A DNA stretch of 64,000 nt, taken from the NCBI RefSeq assembly GCF_002295115.1, contig NZ_NSFV01000005.1, positions 62,001-126,000 of the forward strand, given 5' to 3'. The DNA comes from Mesorhizobium sp. WSM4311. GTDB taxonomy: Bacteria > Pseudomonadota > Alphaproteobacteria > Rhizobiales > Rhizobiaceae. The number at the start of each line of letters is the position of its first letter. The first letter of the stretch is position 1. Below the pieces are notes generated by a model. That model was not told where the DNA came from, did not search any database, and saw only the letters and a program-made list of their open reading frames with translations. Made by a program: the position numbers and the translations under genes. Of this stretch, positions 17,179-26,806 are shown one piece after another.

Positions 17179-17859
17179 TCAGCGCGTCTTCGTATTCAGC
17201 TCGCGGTTCGCCGTATAGTCGATGGCAAAGGTGTCGGGCGCGAAGCTGACGCCTTCCTTGGTGTTGAAGATCATCACCGTCGTGTCCTTGCCTTGCGCGT
17301 CGGTGATCGTCCACTGGCGCAGATCATAGGTTTTCGGATCGAACATCATGGTGATGCGCGCATTGCCGAACACCGACTTGTCGGAAAGCTGGATGGTGGT
17401 GAGGTCGTCTTCTTCCTTGACGCTTTTGACGCGGTCGCCGGAGAGGTCGATCCGGTCATCGAGCAGCAGCTTCAGCGGCGTCTTCGACAACGGATAAAGG
17501 TCCGATGTGTTCATTTTCTTGTTGAGGATGACCACCGACTTGCCGTCGGAAATCACCTTGAAATTCGACGCGCCGTCATAGTTGAAGCGGATTTTGCCCG
17601 GCCGCTCGAGGAAGAATTTGCCGCCGGTCTGCTCGCCCTTGGGGCCGAACTGCACGAATTCGCCGCTCATCGATTTGACCGAGGAGAAATGGTCGGCGAT
17701 CTTCTGCGCGGCGGCCGGCACGGCCGCCTGCGCCGAGGCCAGAAGCTCGAACCCGGGCACCACGTTGAAGGCGGCCGCACCGGCAGCGACAAGGCCGAGG
17801 CCGAGGAGCTGGCGGCGGGTCGGGGCAAAATCGCTGGGCTTGGAAAGATCGTTTTTCAT
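17179..17859 (-). CDS. LolA-like outer-membrane lipoprotein carrier family protein with Tat-type leader
   Basis: About 226 residues. The leader has the twin-arginine box TRRQLLGLG followed by a hydrophobic run and an AQA cleavage site, so export is probably by Tat. The mature part is the LolA/LolB-like half-barrel, with SMSGEFVQFGPKGEQTGGKF and RPGKIRFNYD typical of LolA. It could chaperone lipoproteins across the periplasm; whether it is the main LolA is not certain. The ATG at 17859 has GAGA about 8 bases upstream; a GTG at 17868 is also in frame. It lies 135 bases downstream of ftsK, the usual alphaproteobacterial arrangement. Confidence 0.87.
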   Translation of the reverse strand: MKNDLSKPSDFAPTRRQLLGLGLVAAGAAAFNVVPGFELLASAQAAVPAAAQKIADHFSSVKSMSGEFVQFGPKGEQTGGKFFLERPGKIRFNYDGASNFKVISDGKSVVILNKKMNTSDLYPLSKTPLKLLLDDRIDLSGDRVKSVKEEDDLTTIQLSDKSVFGNARITMMFDPKTYDLRQWTITDAQGKDTTVMIFNTKEGVSFAPDTFAIDYTANRELNTKTR

Positions 17860-17925
17860 GTCGGTCACTCTCGTGGTGATTCCTGTATCTGTCGCTGTCC
17901 TGAACCCCCAGTTGGGCTGAAGTTT

Positions 17926-17993
17926 GGCGGGGCGAACGCTGCTTGTTCGCTTGAACGCGCCAGAGCGTTCAAGGTTGCCGTGAACGCCCCGCC
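17926..17993. repeat. Nested palindrome between ftsK and the LolA-like gene
   Basis: Outer arms GGCGGGGCG (17926-17934) and CGCCCCGCC (17985-17993) are perfect complements. Inside lies a second perfect hairpin, TTGAACGC (17951-17958) with GCGTTCAA (17965-17972). It begins 2 bases after the ftsK stop codon. There is no U-tract, so it may be a processing or partial termination site, or a mobile palindromic element. Confidence 0.7.
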
Positions 17994-17994
17994 A

Positions 17995-20658
17995 TCAGAA
18001 CTTGTCGTCCTCGGTCGGCACCAGGATTTCGCGTTTTCCCGCGTGGTTGGCCGGGCCGACAATGCCTTCCTTCTCCATTTTCTCGATGATCGAGGCGGCG
18101 CGGTTGTAGCCGATGCCGAGCCGGCGCTGGATGTAGCTGGTCGACGCCTTGCCGTCGCGCAGCACCACGGCCACCGCCTGGTCGTAGGGATCGTCGGAAT
18201 CCTCGAAATTGCCGCCGCTACCGCCGCCGGAGCCGCCGCCTTTGCCGGATGGTTCGTCGTCATCCTCGTCGTCATCCTCGGTGATGGCGTCGAGATATTC
18301 GGGCACACCCTGCAGCTTCAGGTGTCCGACGATCTTTTCGACCTCATCGTCGGAGACGAAGGGACCATGCACGCGCTGGATGCGGCCGCCGCCGGCCATG
18401 TAGAGCATGTCGCCCATGCCGAGCAGCTGCTCGGCGCCCTGCTCGCCTAGAATGGTGCGGCTGTCGATCTTCGACGTCACCTGGAAGGAGATGCGGGTCG
18501 GGAAGTTGGCCTTGATGGTGCCGGTGATGACGTCGACCGACGGACGCTGCGTCGCCATGATGACATGGATGCCGGCGGCACGCGCCATCTGCGCCAGGCG
18601 CTGCACCGCGCCCTCGATGTCCTTGCCGGCGACCATCATCAGGTCGGCCATTTCGTCGATGATGACGACGATATAGGGCATCGGCTCAAGATCGAGGTCC
18701 TCGGTCTCGTAGATCGCCTCGCCGGTCTGGCGGTCGAAGCCGGTCTGCACGGTGCGCGAGATTTTTTCGCCCTTTTTCTCCGCCAGCTGGACGCGTGCGT
18801 TGAAACCGTCGATGTTGCGCACGCCGACCTTGGACATCTTGCGGTAGCGGTCCTCCATCTCGCGCACGGTCCATTTCAGCGCCACCACCGCCTTCTTCGG
18901 ATCGGTGACGACCGGCGTGAGCAGATGCGGGATGCCGTCATAGACGGAGAGTTCCAGCATCTTCGGATCGATCATGATCAGCCGGCATTCCTGCGGCGTC
19001 AGCCGGTAGAGCAGCGACAGGATCATGGTGTTGATGGCGACCGACTTGCCCGAGCCGGTGGTGCCGGCGACCAGCACGTGCGGCATCTTGGCGATGTCGA
19101 CAATGACGGCCTCGCCGTTGATGGTCTTGCCCAGCGCCAGCGCCAGCTTTGCCTTGGTCGTCTCGAAATCGCGGCTGGCCATGATCTCGCGCAGATACAC
19201 CGTCTCGCGTTTGGCGTTCGGCAGTTCGATGCCGATGGCGTTGCGGCCGGGCACCACGGCGACGCGGCAGGCGATCGCGCTCATCGAGCGGGCGATATCG
19301 TCGGAAAGGCCGATGACCCGCGACGATTTGATGCCGGGCGCTGGTTCCAGCTCATAGAGGGTGACCACCGGACCCGGGCGTACGGCGATGATCTCGCCCT
19401 TGACGCCGAAATCCTCCAGCACGCCTTCAAGCAGCCGCGCATTCTGTTCCAGCGCGTCCTTCGACAGGCTCGGGTCGCGCGCGACGTTCTTCGGTTCGGA
19501 CAGGAAATGCAGCGACGGCATTTCGAACTTGTCCGAGCCGATCAGCGAGGTCTGCGCCTCGCGCTGGACGCGCGCGCCCGGCGCCGGGCGCGGCGCCGGC
19601 GCCTCGACGCGGGGGGCGGCATCCGAACGGAACTGCTGCACCTTGGCCGTTGGCGCCGCACGGCGCTGGGTGACGGGCTCCTCGTCGAAATCCATGTCCT
19701 CGTCGTCGCGGTCGAAGATATCGTCATCGTCCGGATCGACGGATACGCTGCGGTCATTGACCATGGCGGCGAAGAATTCCGGCTCGACGCGGGCGCGGCC
19801 GTCCGGGCTCATCCGTTGCTCGGCGAATTCGGCCGATTCGACACGCTCGGCGGCGCGCCGCCAGGCGCTGGGGCGCGGCTCCATCTCCGGCTCGTATTCG
19901 TCGCGTTCCTGCCTGCGGCGCACCGCGCGGCGATGCATCCACGCGCGTAGCGACAGCCACCAATGGGTGATGGCGCCGAGCGCCAATATGCCCTCGTCGC
20001 CCTCATCCTCTTCATTGTCGAACAGAAGATCGTCCTCGCGCGGGTCCGCGGTCGCCGGCTCTTCCATCACGGCGAAGCCGTTCTTGCGCCCGATCAGCGC
20101 CGAGCCATAGGCGAACAGCCAGAGCGCCGGCCCGGCCAGCAGCACGGCGAGCACGCTGGCGATCAGCCCGGTCGGGTAGCCGCCGATCAGCATGCCGGGA
20201 ATCTTGAGCACCATGTCGCCGAACACGCCGCCGAGGCCGGTGGGCAGCGGCCAGGTCTTGGGCGGAACGATGCAGCCGGCGATCGCGGCGGCAAGCAGCG
20301 CGAAGCCGAACCAGAACAAACCGCGCTTGGGCAGTCTGTCGACGCCGCGCGCCGAAAACAGCAGATACCCCCAGATGACGGCGGGAACCAGCGCGGCAAC
20401 CGCGGCAAGGCCGAAGAACTGCATGGCGAGATCGGAGAAAACCGCACCGGCATAGCCCATGGCGTTGGTGACGGTGTTGTTGGTGGCGTGCGAGAAGCTT
20501 GGATCGGCAACGTTCCAGGTGGCGAGGCTGGCAACCCCGAAGGCTACAGCCGCAAACATGCCGGCGCCGACCAGCCGGCCGACCTGGCGCCGTGCGAAAG
20601 CCTGGATGCCGTGCCCCGTATCGGTCATCGCGAGCGGTGCTGAAGCCCCTGAACGCAT
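17995..20658 (-). CDS. ftsK: DNA translocase FtsK
   Basis: An 887-residue septal DNA pump. Four or five N-terminal membrane helices (about 25-200) are followed by a short acidic, low-complexity linker (about 200-390), the alpha/beta motor and a C-terminal gamma winged helix (about 815-887, with [20 protein letters not shown]). Walker A is [14 protein letters not shown] and Walker [11 protein letters not shown]. The linker is short compared with E. coli FtsK, as is normal in rhizobia. Between motor and gamma is a Gly/Ser run with an Asp/Glu stretch. The ATG at 20658 follows GGGGAAGA. It clears chromosome ends and stimulates Xer recombination; an XerC is encoded at 48.5 kb. Confidence 0.96.
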   Translation of the reverse strand: MRSGASAPLAMTDTGHGIQAFARRQVGRLVGAGMFAAVAFGVASLATWNVADPSFSHATNNTVTNAMGYAGAVFSDLAMQFFGLAAVAALVPAVIWGYLLFSARGVDRLPKRGLFWFGFALLAAAIAGCIVPPKTWPLPTGLGGVFGDMVLKIPGMLIGGYPTGLIASVLAVLLAGPALWLFAYGSALIGRKNGFAVMEEPATADPREDDLLFDNEEDEGDEGILALGAITHWWLSLRAWMHRRAVRRRQERDEYEPEMEPRPSAWRRAAERVESAEFAEQRMSPDGRARVEPEFFAAMVNDRSVSVDPDDDDIFDRDDEDMDFDEEPVTQRRAAPTAKVQQFRSDAAPRVEAPAPRPAPGARVQREAQTSLIGSDKFEMPSLHFLSEPKNVARDPSLSKDALEQNARLLEGVLEDFGVKGEIIAVRPGPVVTLYELEPAPGIKSSRVIGLSDDIARSMSAIACRVAVVPGRNAIGIELPNAKRETVYLREIMASRDFETTKAKLALALGKTINGEAVIVDIAKMPHVLVAGTTGSGKSVAINTMILSLLYRLTPQECRLIMIDPKMLELSVYDGIPHLLTPVVTDPKKAVVALKWTVREMEDRYRKMSKVGVRNIDGFNARVQLAEKKGEKISRTVQTGFDRQTGEAIYETEDLDLEPMPYIVVIIDEMADLMMVAGKDIEGAVQRLAQMARAAGIHVIMATQRPSVDVITGTIKANFPTRISFQVTSKIDSRTILGEQGAEQLLGMGDMLYMAGGGRIQRVHGPFVSDDEVEKIVGHLKLQGVPEYLDAITEDDDEDDDEPSGKGGGSGGGSGGNFEDSDDPYDQAVAVVLRDGKASTSYIQRRLGIGYNRAASIIEKMEKEGIVGPANHAGKREILVPTEDDKF

Positions 20659-20854
20659 GCTCTTCCCCGTCAGTGATTGCCTGGCCAGAGCGCATGACGC
20701 ACTCCGGCAGATTCGGATGCCAGACTATCGGTGGGAAGGTTAAGGGCGCATTAACTATAAGAAGTTGAGATCATCAAACCCCGTCACTTCAGGTTGAAGC
20801 GGTAGCGGACGGAGCGTGCAACGTTGCCGTGCGACCACCAAAATGGATAGAGGC

Positions 20855-21226
20855 ATGCAATCCATCGTCCTGCGCGTGGCAGCTCTGGCCTGGGCAGGGC
20901 TTAGTCTCCTGCTTGCTGTGCTCTGGTTTGTCGAGCTCGGGATGGTGGGCTTCCCGGATGGTCACGTGACGCCCTTTGCCAGAACGACGGGCCCACTCCT
21001 GCACGTGCTCGCCTCCGCCTGCCTGATACAGGGCCTGTATTTTCTGTGCAGGGGCCTCTTCGGCAAGGGATTTGGGCTGCTGGGTCTCGGCCTGCAAATT
21101 CTGATGGCGGCCATGCTGACGGTGGCGCCGACGTTGATTCTCCGCAATTGCCCCCATTCCCAGGCCTGCAGCAGCGCCTATGAGGCGCTGACAAACACCA
21201 TGATGGACGATGGGATCGGCGGATAA
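20855..21226 (+). CDS. Small integral membrane protein, unknown
   Basis: About 123 residues starting MQSIVLRVAALAWAGLSLLL. There are three hydrophobic segments (about 5-25, 45-65 and 70-95), and a short soluble tail contains Cys residues in NCPHSQACSS. I do not recognise the family. The ATG at 20855 has GGAT/AGAGG just upstream and is preferred to a GTG at 20816 or an ATG at 20843, both of which add a basic leader. It diverges from ftsK. Confidence 0.6.
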   Translation: MQSIVLRVAALAWAGLSLLLAVLWFVELGMVGFPDGHVTPFARTTGPLLHVLASACLIQGLYFLCRGLFGKGFGLLGLGLQILMAAMLTVAPTLILRNCPHSQACSSAYEALTNTMMDDGIGG

Positions 21227-21285
21227 ACGCCGTCACCGGAAGGCATCGGGAACGCCTGCGGTCTCCGCCAAAGTGCACTTGCAAA

Positions 21286-21323
21286 CGAAGCGATGGCGGG
21301 CACGTAGACCCGCCATCGTTTCG
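21286..21323. repeat. Palindrome after the small membrane-protein gene
   Basis: CGAAGCGATGGCGGG (21286-21300) pairs with CCCGCCATCGTTTCG (21309-21323) at 14 of 15 positions around an 8-base loop. It lies between two converging genes and can act as a two-way transcription barrier, although no U-run follows on the plus strand. Confidence 0.65.
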
Positions 21324-21332
21324 CTCGGCAAC

Positions 21333-21356
21333 AAAAAGATCGGCCTCTGCCCGATC
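21333..21356 (-). terminator. Intrinsic terminator of the small secreted-protein gene
   Basis: On the minus strand GATCGG (from 21356) and CCGATC (to 21338) form a 6-pair stem with a 7-base loop and are followed directly by TTTTT (21337-21333). It is 9 bases beyond the stop codon at 21365. Confidence 0.7.
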
Positions 21357-21364
21357 CCGCGCGA

Positions 21365-21640
21365 TCACTTGTGACCGGCATACATCATCAGGTTGGCACA
21401 GAATTCGGCGTGAGGCTTGCTCATCGCTGCGTCCTGGCACTCCTTCATCATCTGGTCCTGCTTGTCCTTGGCCGTCGAGGCCCAGGCTGCTTTGAAATCC
21501 GCCTCGGGCTTCATGGTCTTCATGCTGGAATCGGTGAAGAACGGTGCCATGTTGTCCGGTTCATCCAGAGCACCGGCAAATGCCATGCCACCGACCATGG
21601 AAAGAGCGAGCGCTCCAAGGCAGATATTCTTGAGGTTCAT
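21365..21640 (-). CDS. Small secreted protein, unknown
   Basis: A 91-residue protein with a clear signal peptide (MNLKNICLGALALSMVGGMAFA, cleavage near residue 22). The mature part of about 70 residues is rich in Met, Lys and Asp and has two Cys (in KECQD and EFCAN) that could form a disulphide. I do not recognise the family. The ATG at 21640 follows AGGAAC-type spacing; a longer frame to 21694 lacks a signal start. It has its own terminator and no operon partner. Confidence 0.72.
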   Translation of the reverse strand: MNLKNICLGALALSMVGGMAFAGALDEPDNMAPFFTDSSMKTMKPEADFKAAWASTAKDKQDQMMKECQDAAMSKPHAEFCANLMMYAGHK

Positions 21641-21785
21641 GAGAAAGTTCCTCCCTGTTTTTTGCACGAGCGTCAGAACGACGATCGCCCCCACAGTTCG
21701 GAACCAACGCGGTCGATGTTTCTTCCCAAAGGTCCATCACGCGAACGTGATTGCGCGAACCGGGGTATAGCTAGAACATTTTACC

Positions 21786-21818
21786 AAAAAAAAGAGGCCC
21801 GGAAACAATCCGGGCCTC
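21786..21818 (-). terminator. Strong intrinsic terminator downstream of amtB
   Basis: GAGGCCCGGA (21794-21803) and TCCGGGCCTC (21809-21818) form a perfect 10-pair stem with a 5-base loop. On the minus strand it is followed by eight T (21793-21786). It lies 146 bases past the amtB stop. The rest of 21641-21963 holds no gene I can support, only the promoter region of the small secreted protein. Confidence 0.92.
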
Positions 21819-21963
21819 AAGGCGTGAGCTCCTTGCGGGAGCGTCACGACGGGATCTCTGGAGCAGCTCCGGGAAAGCCGGATTGCGGTTTTCCCTGGAA
21901 TTGCGTGAGGGACAACGGGGCCGGCGGGAGGAGGATCCGCCGGCCCCATTGGCGAGGCTGGCC

Positions 21964-23325
21964 TTACGGCACCACTTCGCCATGCTGGGAGATGTCGAGG
22001 CCTTCGACCTCTTCCTGGGTCGTCGGACGCAGGCCGACCAGCGCCTTGACGATGTAGAGGATCACGAAGGTGGCGATCGCCGTCCACAGGATGGTGAAGA
22101 CGATGCCGTAGAGCTGCTTGCCGATGGAAGCGTCTTTGCCGAGCGCATTGATCGCCGGATCGGCGAGCACGCCGGTCAGCAACGCACCGACCACGCCGCC
22201 GACGCCATGGACGCCGAAGGCATCGAGCGAGTCGTCATAGCCGAACATGTGCTTCACCTTGACCGCCGAGATGTAGCAGATCACGCCGGCGACGATGCCG
22301 ACGATGAAGGCGCCGGTCGGGTTGACGAAGCCGGAAGCCGGCGTCACCGCGACGAGACCGGCGACGGCACCCGAGATGATGCCGAGCACCGAGGGCTTCT
22401 TGGCGACGATCCATTCGGCGAACATCCAGGCGAGAGCCGCCGCGGCGGTGGCGACCTGGGTGTTGAGCATGGCGGCACCGGCAAGGCCGTCGGCCGCCAG
22501 TTCCGAACCGGCGTTGAAGCCGAACCAGCCGACCCACAGCAGCGAGGCGCCGATCACCGAGTAGACCAGGTTGTGCGGCGCCATGTTGGTGGTGCCGTAG
22601 CCTTCGCGCTTACCCAGGACCAGCGCGCAGACCAGGCCCGCGACACCGGCGTTGATGTGGACGACCGTGCCGCCGGCGAAGTCGAGCACGCCGGCCGCGC
22701 CAAGGAAGCCGCCGCCCCAGACCCAATGCGCGATCGGCGCATAGACGACCAGCAGCCACAGCGCCATGAAGATCAGCAGCGCCGAGAACTTCATGCGCTC
22801 GGCGAAGGCACCGGCGATGAGGGCAGGCGTGATGATGGCAAAGGTCATCTGGAACATCGAGAAGACGAATTCAGGAATGTTCGCGACCCCCGGCAGCCAC
22901 AGCGTCGAGACGGTGATGCCGTGATGGAAGAATCGCGAGAAGCCGCCGATGTAGCTGTTCATGCTGGCGGATTCATTGGTGGTGAAGGCCAGCGAATAGC
23001 CGAACATGAACCACAGCACCGTGACCAGGCAGGTGATGGCGAAGCTCTGCATGATGGTGGCGAGCACGTTCTTCTTGCGCACCATGCCGCCGTAGAACAG
23101 CGCCAGGCCCGGGATGGTCATCATCAGCACCAGGGCCGTCGAGGTCAGCATCCAGGCGGTGTTGCCGGTGTCGAGCACCGGGGTGGGCGCGGCAGCAGGC
23201 GCGGCGGCGGCAGCGGCCGGAGCGGCTTCCTGCGCAAAGGCGGCGACGCTGCCCAATGCTGCCAGGGCAAGCGAGCCCAGAAGGGCCGCCCGTCCCGTCG
23301 TCTTCAAGGTGGAAGAAATATTCAT
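21964..23325 (-). CDS. amtB: Ammonium transporter AmtB
   Basis: A 453-residue channel with a signal-like N-terminus, an Ala/Pro-rich stretch (about 33-50) and eleven membrane helices. Recognisable family blocks include PGLALFYGGMVRKKNVL, the AGGTVVHINAGVAGL pore segment with the first twin His, and FGVHGVGG with the second. The end of the gene encodes ALVGLRPTTQEEVEGLDISQHGE, a cytoplasmic tail that contacts GlnK. The ATG at 23325 has GGAGAG just upstream; an ATG at 23337 lacks a site. It follows glnK by 31 bases in one operon, so both should be nitrogen-regulated. Confidence 0.96.
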   Translation of the reverse strand: MNISSTLKTTGRAALLGSLALAALGSVAAFAQEAAPAAAAAAPAAAPTPVLDTGNTAWMLTSTALVLMMTIPGLALFYGGMVRKKNVLATIMQSFAITCLVTVLWFMFGYSLAFTTNESASMNSYIGGFSRFFHHGITVSTLWLPGVANIPEFVFSMFQMTFAIITPALIAGAFAERMKFSALLIFMALWLLVVYAPIAHWVWGGGFLGAAGVLDFAGGTVVHINAGVAGLVCALVLGKREGYGTTNMAPHNLVYSVIGASLLWVGWFGFNAGSELAADGLAGAAMLNTQVATAAAALAWMFAEWIVAKKPSVLGIISGAVAGLVAVTPASGFVNPTGAFIVGIVAGVICYISAVKVKHMFGYDDSLDAFGVHGVGGVVGALLTGVLADPAINALGKDASIGKQLYGIVFTILWTAIATFVILYIVKALVGLRPTTQEEVEGLDISQHGEVVP

Positions 23326-23356
23326 TGAACTCTCCATTGGAATACGTGTTCGCCGC

Positions 23357-23701
<345 letters not shown>

Positions 23702-23777
23702 TCACCCTTTGCTGTTGCGGTCCCCCGCGTTTGCACGACTTCACCGATCCCAAAGAGCCGGAGAGTGCCCACAAGGA

Positions 23778-23793
23778 TTCAAGCTCCGTGCCA
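23778..23793 (-). promoter_or_regulatory. Sigma-54 (RpoN) -24/-12 promoter of glnK-amtB
   Basis: On the minus strand 23793-23778 reads TGGCACG, 4 bases, then TTGAA. This matches the consensus TGGCACG-N4-TTGCW except that the -12 GC is GA. The spacing from GG to GA is correct. Transcription would start near 23767, giving a leader of about 70 bases. The neighbouring upstream sequence (23896-23911) is an AT-rich inverted repeat with 7-base arms, CAATTTT and AAAATTG, and 23855-23873 is GTGCC-N9-GGCAC, neither a clear NtrC site. Confidence 0.72.
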
Positions 23794-23925
23794 AGTGCCG
23801 AAGCAGGGTGTTAACCTGTTGTAAACAAAGGGAATGAGGTGATTGGAGGCAGCAGGTGCCAATGCCCGCGGCACATCACATGCTCAAAAAATATGCAATT
23901 TTTGAAAATTGCCTAATTTGCCGGC

Positions 23926-24002
23926 TTTGAGCATGATCCCGAAAAGCCGAGCCGGGTTTTCTCGGACAAACGGTTTTCGTTTGTCCGGTGATCCTGCTCA
24001 AA
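23926..24002. repeat. Rhizobial palindrome of the TTTGAGCATGAT family (copy 1)
   Basis: TTTGAGCATGATC (23926-23938) pairs with GATCCTGCTCAAA (23990-24002) at 12 of 13 positions. Inside is a perfect hairpin, CGGACAAAC (23963-23971) with GTTTGTCCG (23979-23987). The core word TTTGAGCATGAT.CCGAAAAG is shared with 52638-52692. The 322-base gap between glnK and tesB (23696-24017) is otherwise filled by the promoter above and AT-rich sequence. Confidence 0.8.
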
Positions 24003-24017
24003 CAAGACTCGCAATGC

Positions 24018-24878
24018 TCAACGCTTGAGCCGGATCAACCCTTCCTGGGCCATCGAGGCGATCAGCGTGCCGTCGCGCGCATAGAGCGTGCCGCGGCTGA
24101 AGCCGCGCGATCCCGAACTCGACGGGCTGTCCTGGGCATAGAGCAGCCAGCCGTCGAGCGGATGCGGCCGGTGGAACCACATCGAATGGTCGAGACTCGC
24201 CGCCTGGATGTCGGGATCGAACAGGCCGCGCCCATGCGCGAAGGTCGAGGTGTCCAGCAGCGTCATGTCGGAGAGATAGGCCAGCAGCACCGATTGCAGC
24301 GCGCGGTCGTCGGGAACCGGGCCGGCAAGGCGGATCCAGACATTCTGCCGGGGCGGCAGCTTGTCGCGGCTTTCATAGTGCTGGAGATTGACCGGCCTGA
24401 GCTCCAGCGGCCGCTCGCGCGCCCAGAAGCGGCGCACCGCCTCCGGCACGCGTTCGGCTCTTTCGAGCAGCTGGCGCTGCGTCAGCAGCCCTTCCGGCGG
24501 CGGCACGTCGTCGGGCAGCGCGAACTGGTGCTCCAGCCCCTTCTCGTCGACCTGGAACGAGGCTTCCAGCGAAAAGATCGCCTGTCCGTGCTGGATCGCC
24601 AGCACGCGTCGGGTGGTGAAGGAGCCGCCGTCGCGGATGCGGTCGACCTCGTAGACGATCGGCACCCTGATGTCGCCCGGCCGCATGAAATAGCCGTGCA
24701 GCGAATGCACGAAGCGGTCCGGTTCCACCGTCCGCTGCGCCGCAACCAGCGCCTGGGCGATGGTCTGGCCGCCGAACACGCGCTGCCACTCCACCTGGGG
24801 GCTGCGACCACGATACAGATTGTGTTCCAGCCTCTCGAGGTCGAGAATGCTCAGAAGCTCGTCGATCGCCGCCGTCAT
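24018..24878 (-). CDS. tesB: Acyl-CoA thioesterase II
   Basis: A 286-residue double-hotdog thioesterase. Segments such as SLHGYFMRPGDI, VFGGQTIAQALVAA and MWFHRP (substrate His) are the TesB signature. It cleaves medium- and long-chain acyl-CoA to CoA and fatty acid in the cytoplasm. It diverges from the hydroxylase gene. Nothing in the sequence shows regulation, and no operon partner is seen. Confidence 0.95.
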   Translation of the reverse strand: MTAAIDELLSILDLERLEHNLYRGRSPQVEWQRVFGGQTIAQALVAAQRTVEPDRFVHSLHGYFMRPGDIRVPIVYEVDRIRDGGSFTTRRVLAIQHGQAIFSLEASFQVDEKGLEHQFALPDDVPPPEGLLTQRQLLERAERVPEAVRRFWARERPLELRPVNLQHYESRDKLPPRQNVWIRLAGPVPDDRALQSVLLAYLSDMTLLDTSTFAHGRGLFDPDIQAASLDHSMWFHRPHPLDGWLLYAQDSPSSSGSRGFSRGTLYARDGTLIASMAQEGLIRLKR

Positions 24879-24977
24879 GTTTTGTGACCTCGCCGCAAAA
24901 TTGCTATGGCGGTTTCCGACAGGAAGAACGAGCCGTCAAGGGCGCGGGCCAGGGCCGGCGCGCAAGGAGCCAAGGCA

Positions 24978-26237
24978 ATGGAACGCAAGGCTGACGCCAA
25001 GACCAGATCCGGGCTCGATGTTCTCGTCGCCGGCGCGGGCTATGTCGGCCTGGCCACCGCCGTCTCGCTGAAGCAGGCGCGACCGCATCTGGCCGTGGCG
25101 CTGGTCGATGCCGCGCCCGCCGGCGCCTGGCAGCGCGACGGCCGCGCCTCGGCCATTGCCGCTGCCGCCTGCCGCATGCTCGACCAGCTCGGCGTCTGGG
25201 CCGAGATCGCGCCGCAGGCGCAGGCGATCACCGAGATGATCATCACCGATTCGCGCAGCGCCGATCCGGTGCGCCCGGTGTTCCTGACCTTTGGCGGCGA
25301 AGTGGCGCCGGGCGAGCCCTTCGCGCATATGGTCGCCAACAAGTCGCTGAACGGCGCCTTGCGCGCCAGGGCCGAAACGCTCGGCATCGACATCATCGAA
25401 GGTGTCGCCGTGCAGGGTTTCGAGACCAATGGCGCCGGCATCACCGTGCATCTGGCCGACGGCGCCGCGCTGACCGCACGGTTGCTGGTCGCCGCCGACG
25501 GCGTCAATTCGAAGCTGCGCGACATGGCCGGCATCAAGACGGTGAAGTGGGACTATGGCCAGTCCGGCATCGTCTGCACCGTGGCGCACGAACGACCGCA
25601 CAATGGCCGTGCCGAAGAGCACTTCTTGCCGGCCGGCCCCTTCGCCACGCTGCCGCTGAAACCCGATGAGGACGGCACCAACCGCTCGTCGATCGTCTGG
25701 GTCGAACGCGCGCAAGACGCCAAAGCGCTGGTGGAAGGCGACGATCTCGTCTTCGAGCATGAGCTCGAACAGCGTTTCGGCCTGAAGCTCGGCGAGATCC
25801 GCGTCGCCGACAAGCCGCGCGCCTGGCCGCTCGGTCTCACCATCGCGCGCGCCTTCGTCGCTCCGCGCGTGGCCCTTGCCGGCGACGCCGCCCACGGTAT
25901 CCATCCGATCGCCGGCCAGGGCCTCAATCTCGGCTTCAAGGATGTGGCAGCGCTTGCCGAGGTAATCGTCGAGGCCGACCGGCTCGGCCAGGACATCGGC
26001 GCACTCGACGTGCTCGAACGCTACCAGCAATGGCGCCGTTTCGACACGGTGCAGATGGGCGTCACGACGGATGTGCTGAACCGGCTGTTTTCCAACGACA
26101 TCACCCCGCTGCGCACCGTCCGCGACATCGGCCTCGGCCTCGTCGAGCGCATGCCGCGCCTGAAGGAGTTTTTCATCCGGCAGGCGTCGGGATTGTCCGC
26201 GGACACGCCGCGGCTGCTGAAAGGCGAGGCGATCTAG
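24978..26237 (+). CDS. UbiH/UbiF/Coq6-type FAD-dependent hydroxylase
   Basis: About 419 residues of a flavoprotein aromatic hydroxylase. The FAD-binding Rossmann motif VAGAGYVGLATAVSL (about 17-31), DG-type motif LLVAADGVNSKLRDM and the second FAD motif ALAGDAAHGIHPIAGQGLNLG (near residue 300) are all there. This group hydroxylates the ring of the ubiquinone precursor, with regioselectivity not readable from sequence. The ATG at 24978 has AAGGAG 8 bases upstream; an upstream ATG at 24906 has none and would add a low-complexity leader. The stop overlaps the stop of the converging GFA gene by CTAG. Confidence 0.92.
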   Translation: MERKADAKTRSGLDVLVAGAGYVGLATAVSLKQARPHLAVALVDAAPAGAWQRDGRASAIAAAACRMLDQLGVWAEIAPQAQAITEMIITDSRSADPVRPVFLTFGGEVAPGEPFAHMVANKSLNGALRARAETLGIDIIEGVAVQGFETNGAGITVHLADGAALTARLLVAADGVNSKLRDMAGIKTVKWDYGQSGIVCTVAHERPHNGRAEEHFLPAGPFATLPLKPDEDGTNRSSIVWVERAQDAKALVEGDDLVFEHELEQRFGLKLGEIRVADKPRAWPLGLTIARAFVAPRVALAGDAAHGIHPIAGQGLNLGFKDVAALAEVIVEADRLGQDIGALDVLERYQQWRRFDTVQMGVTTDVLNRLFSNDITPLRTVRDIGLGLVERMPRLKEFFIRQASGLSADTPRLLKGEAI

Positions 26238-26632
26238 CCTTTCCTATAGTCAGGCCCAAAACGCGTGGGCAGGCCGTCGGCGAGTTTCAACCAGGGGAGC
26301 TTCTCCTCAAAAGCGACATGCAGCGTTGGTGCAAATTTTTCCGGCTCCTCCATCGCCGCGGCAAAGAAATGCATGACGCCGGACATGTTCTTTGAGCGGA
26401 AAGACAGTGGCGAGCCACAGTGATCGCAAAATGTTCTTTCCACACCGGGAGAAGAATTGAATACCTTCGGTGGCTTGCCCAGCCATCGCCATTGGTCGTC
26501 CAAGACGCCAATATAGGTGGTCATCGGCGCAGAACATTGCCGCCGACAACTTTCACAATGACAGCTCACGCATGCTTGTGCCGGACCATCGACCTCGAAA
26601 GCAATGGCGCCACATAAACAATGACCACGCAT
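26234..26632 (-). CDS. GFA family protein (CENP-V/Gfa-like zinc protein)
   Basis: A 132-residue zinc-binding protein. It begins with GHCLCGAIAFEV, followed by CHCESCRRQ and CDHCGSPL, the Cys ligands of the GFA fold. The family is named for glutathione-dependent formaldehyde-activating enzyme, but most small members have no proven activity. The gene's 3' end overlaps that of the hydroxylase by 4 bases, tail to tail. Confidence 0.92.
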   Translation of the reverse strand: MRGHCLCGAIAFEVDGPAQACVSCHCESCRRQCSAPMTTYIGVLDDQWRWLGKPPKVFNSSPGVERTFCDHCGSPLSFRSKNMSGVMHFFAAAMEEPEKFAPTLHVAFEEKLPWLKLADGLPTRFGPDYRKG

Positions 26633-26806
26633 ACGAATTCTCCTTGAGCCAATCGACGGACCGATAAATTATGCCGGTCGTAGCGAGGGCGCCGCCATGA
26701 AATGCGCAGAGCGGGAACCCAATTCCGACATTCGAAGCAAGCGATTGTGTTCGCGTGCGCGAGGCGTTGCCCCCAGGCTGCATTCACTACGCCCTGGCTG
26801 CACAGC

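Noticed and set aside
21883..23328. 481-codon open frame opposite amtB, rich in His, Arg and Asp
   Set aside because: Typical antisense shadow. amtB on the other strand is unmistakable.
23855..23873. NtrC-binding site upstream of glnK
   Set aside because: GTGCC-N9-GGCAC has the half-sites in the reverse order of the NtrC consensus (TGCACC...GGTGCA), so it was not called.
26633..26806. Small open frames between the GFA and TerB-like genes
   Set aside because: Overlapping frames on both strands with no ribosome-binding site or recognisable family.
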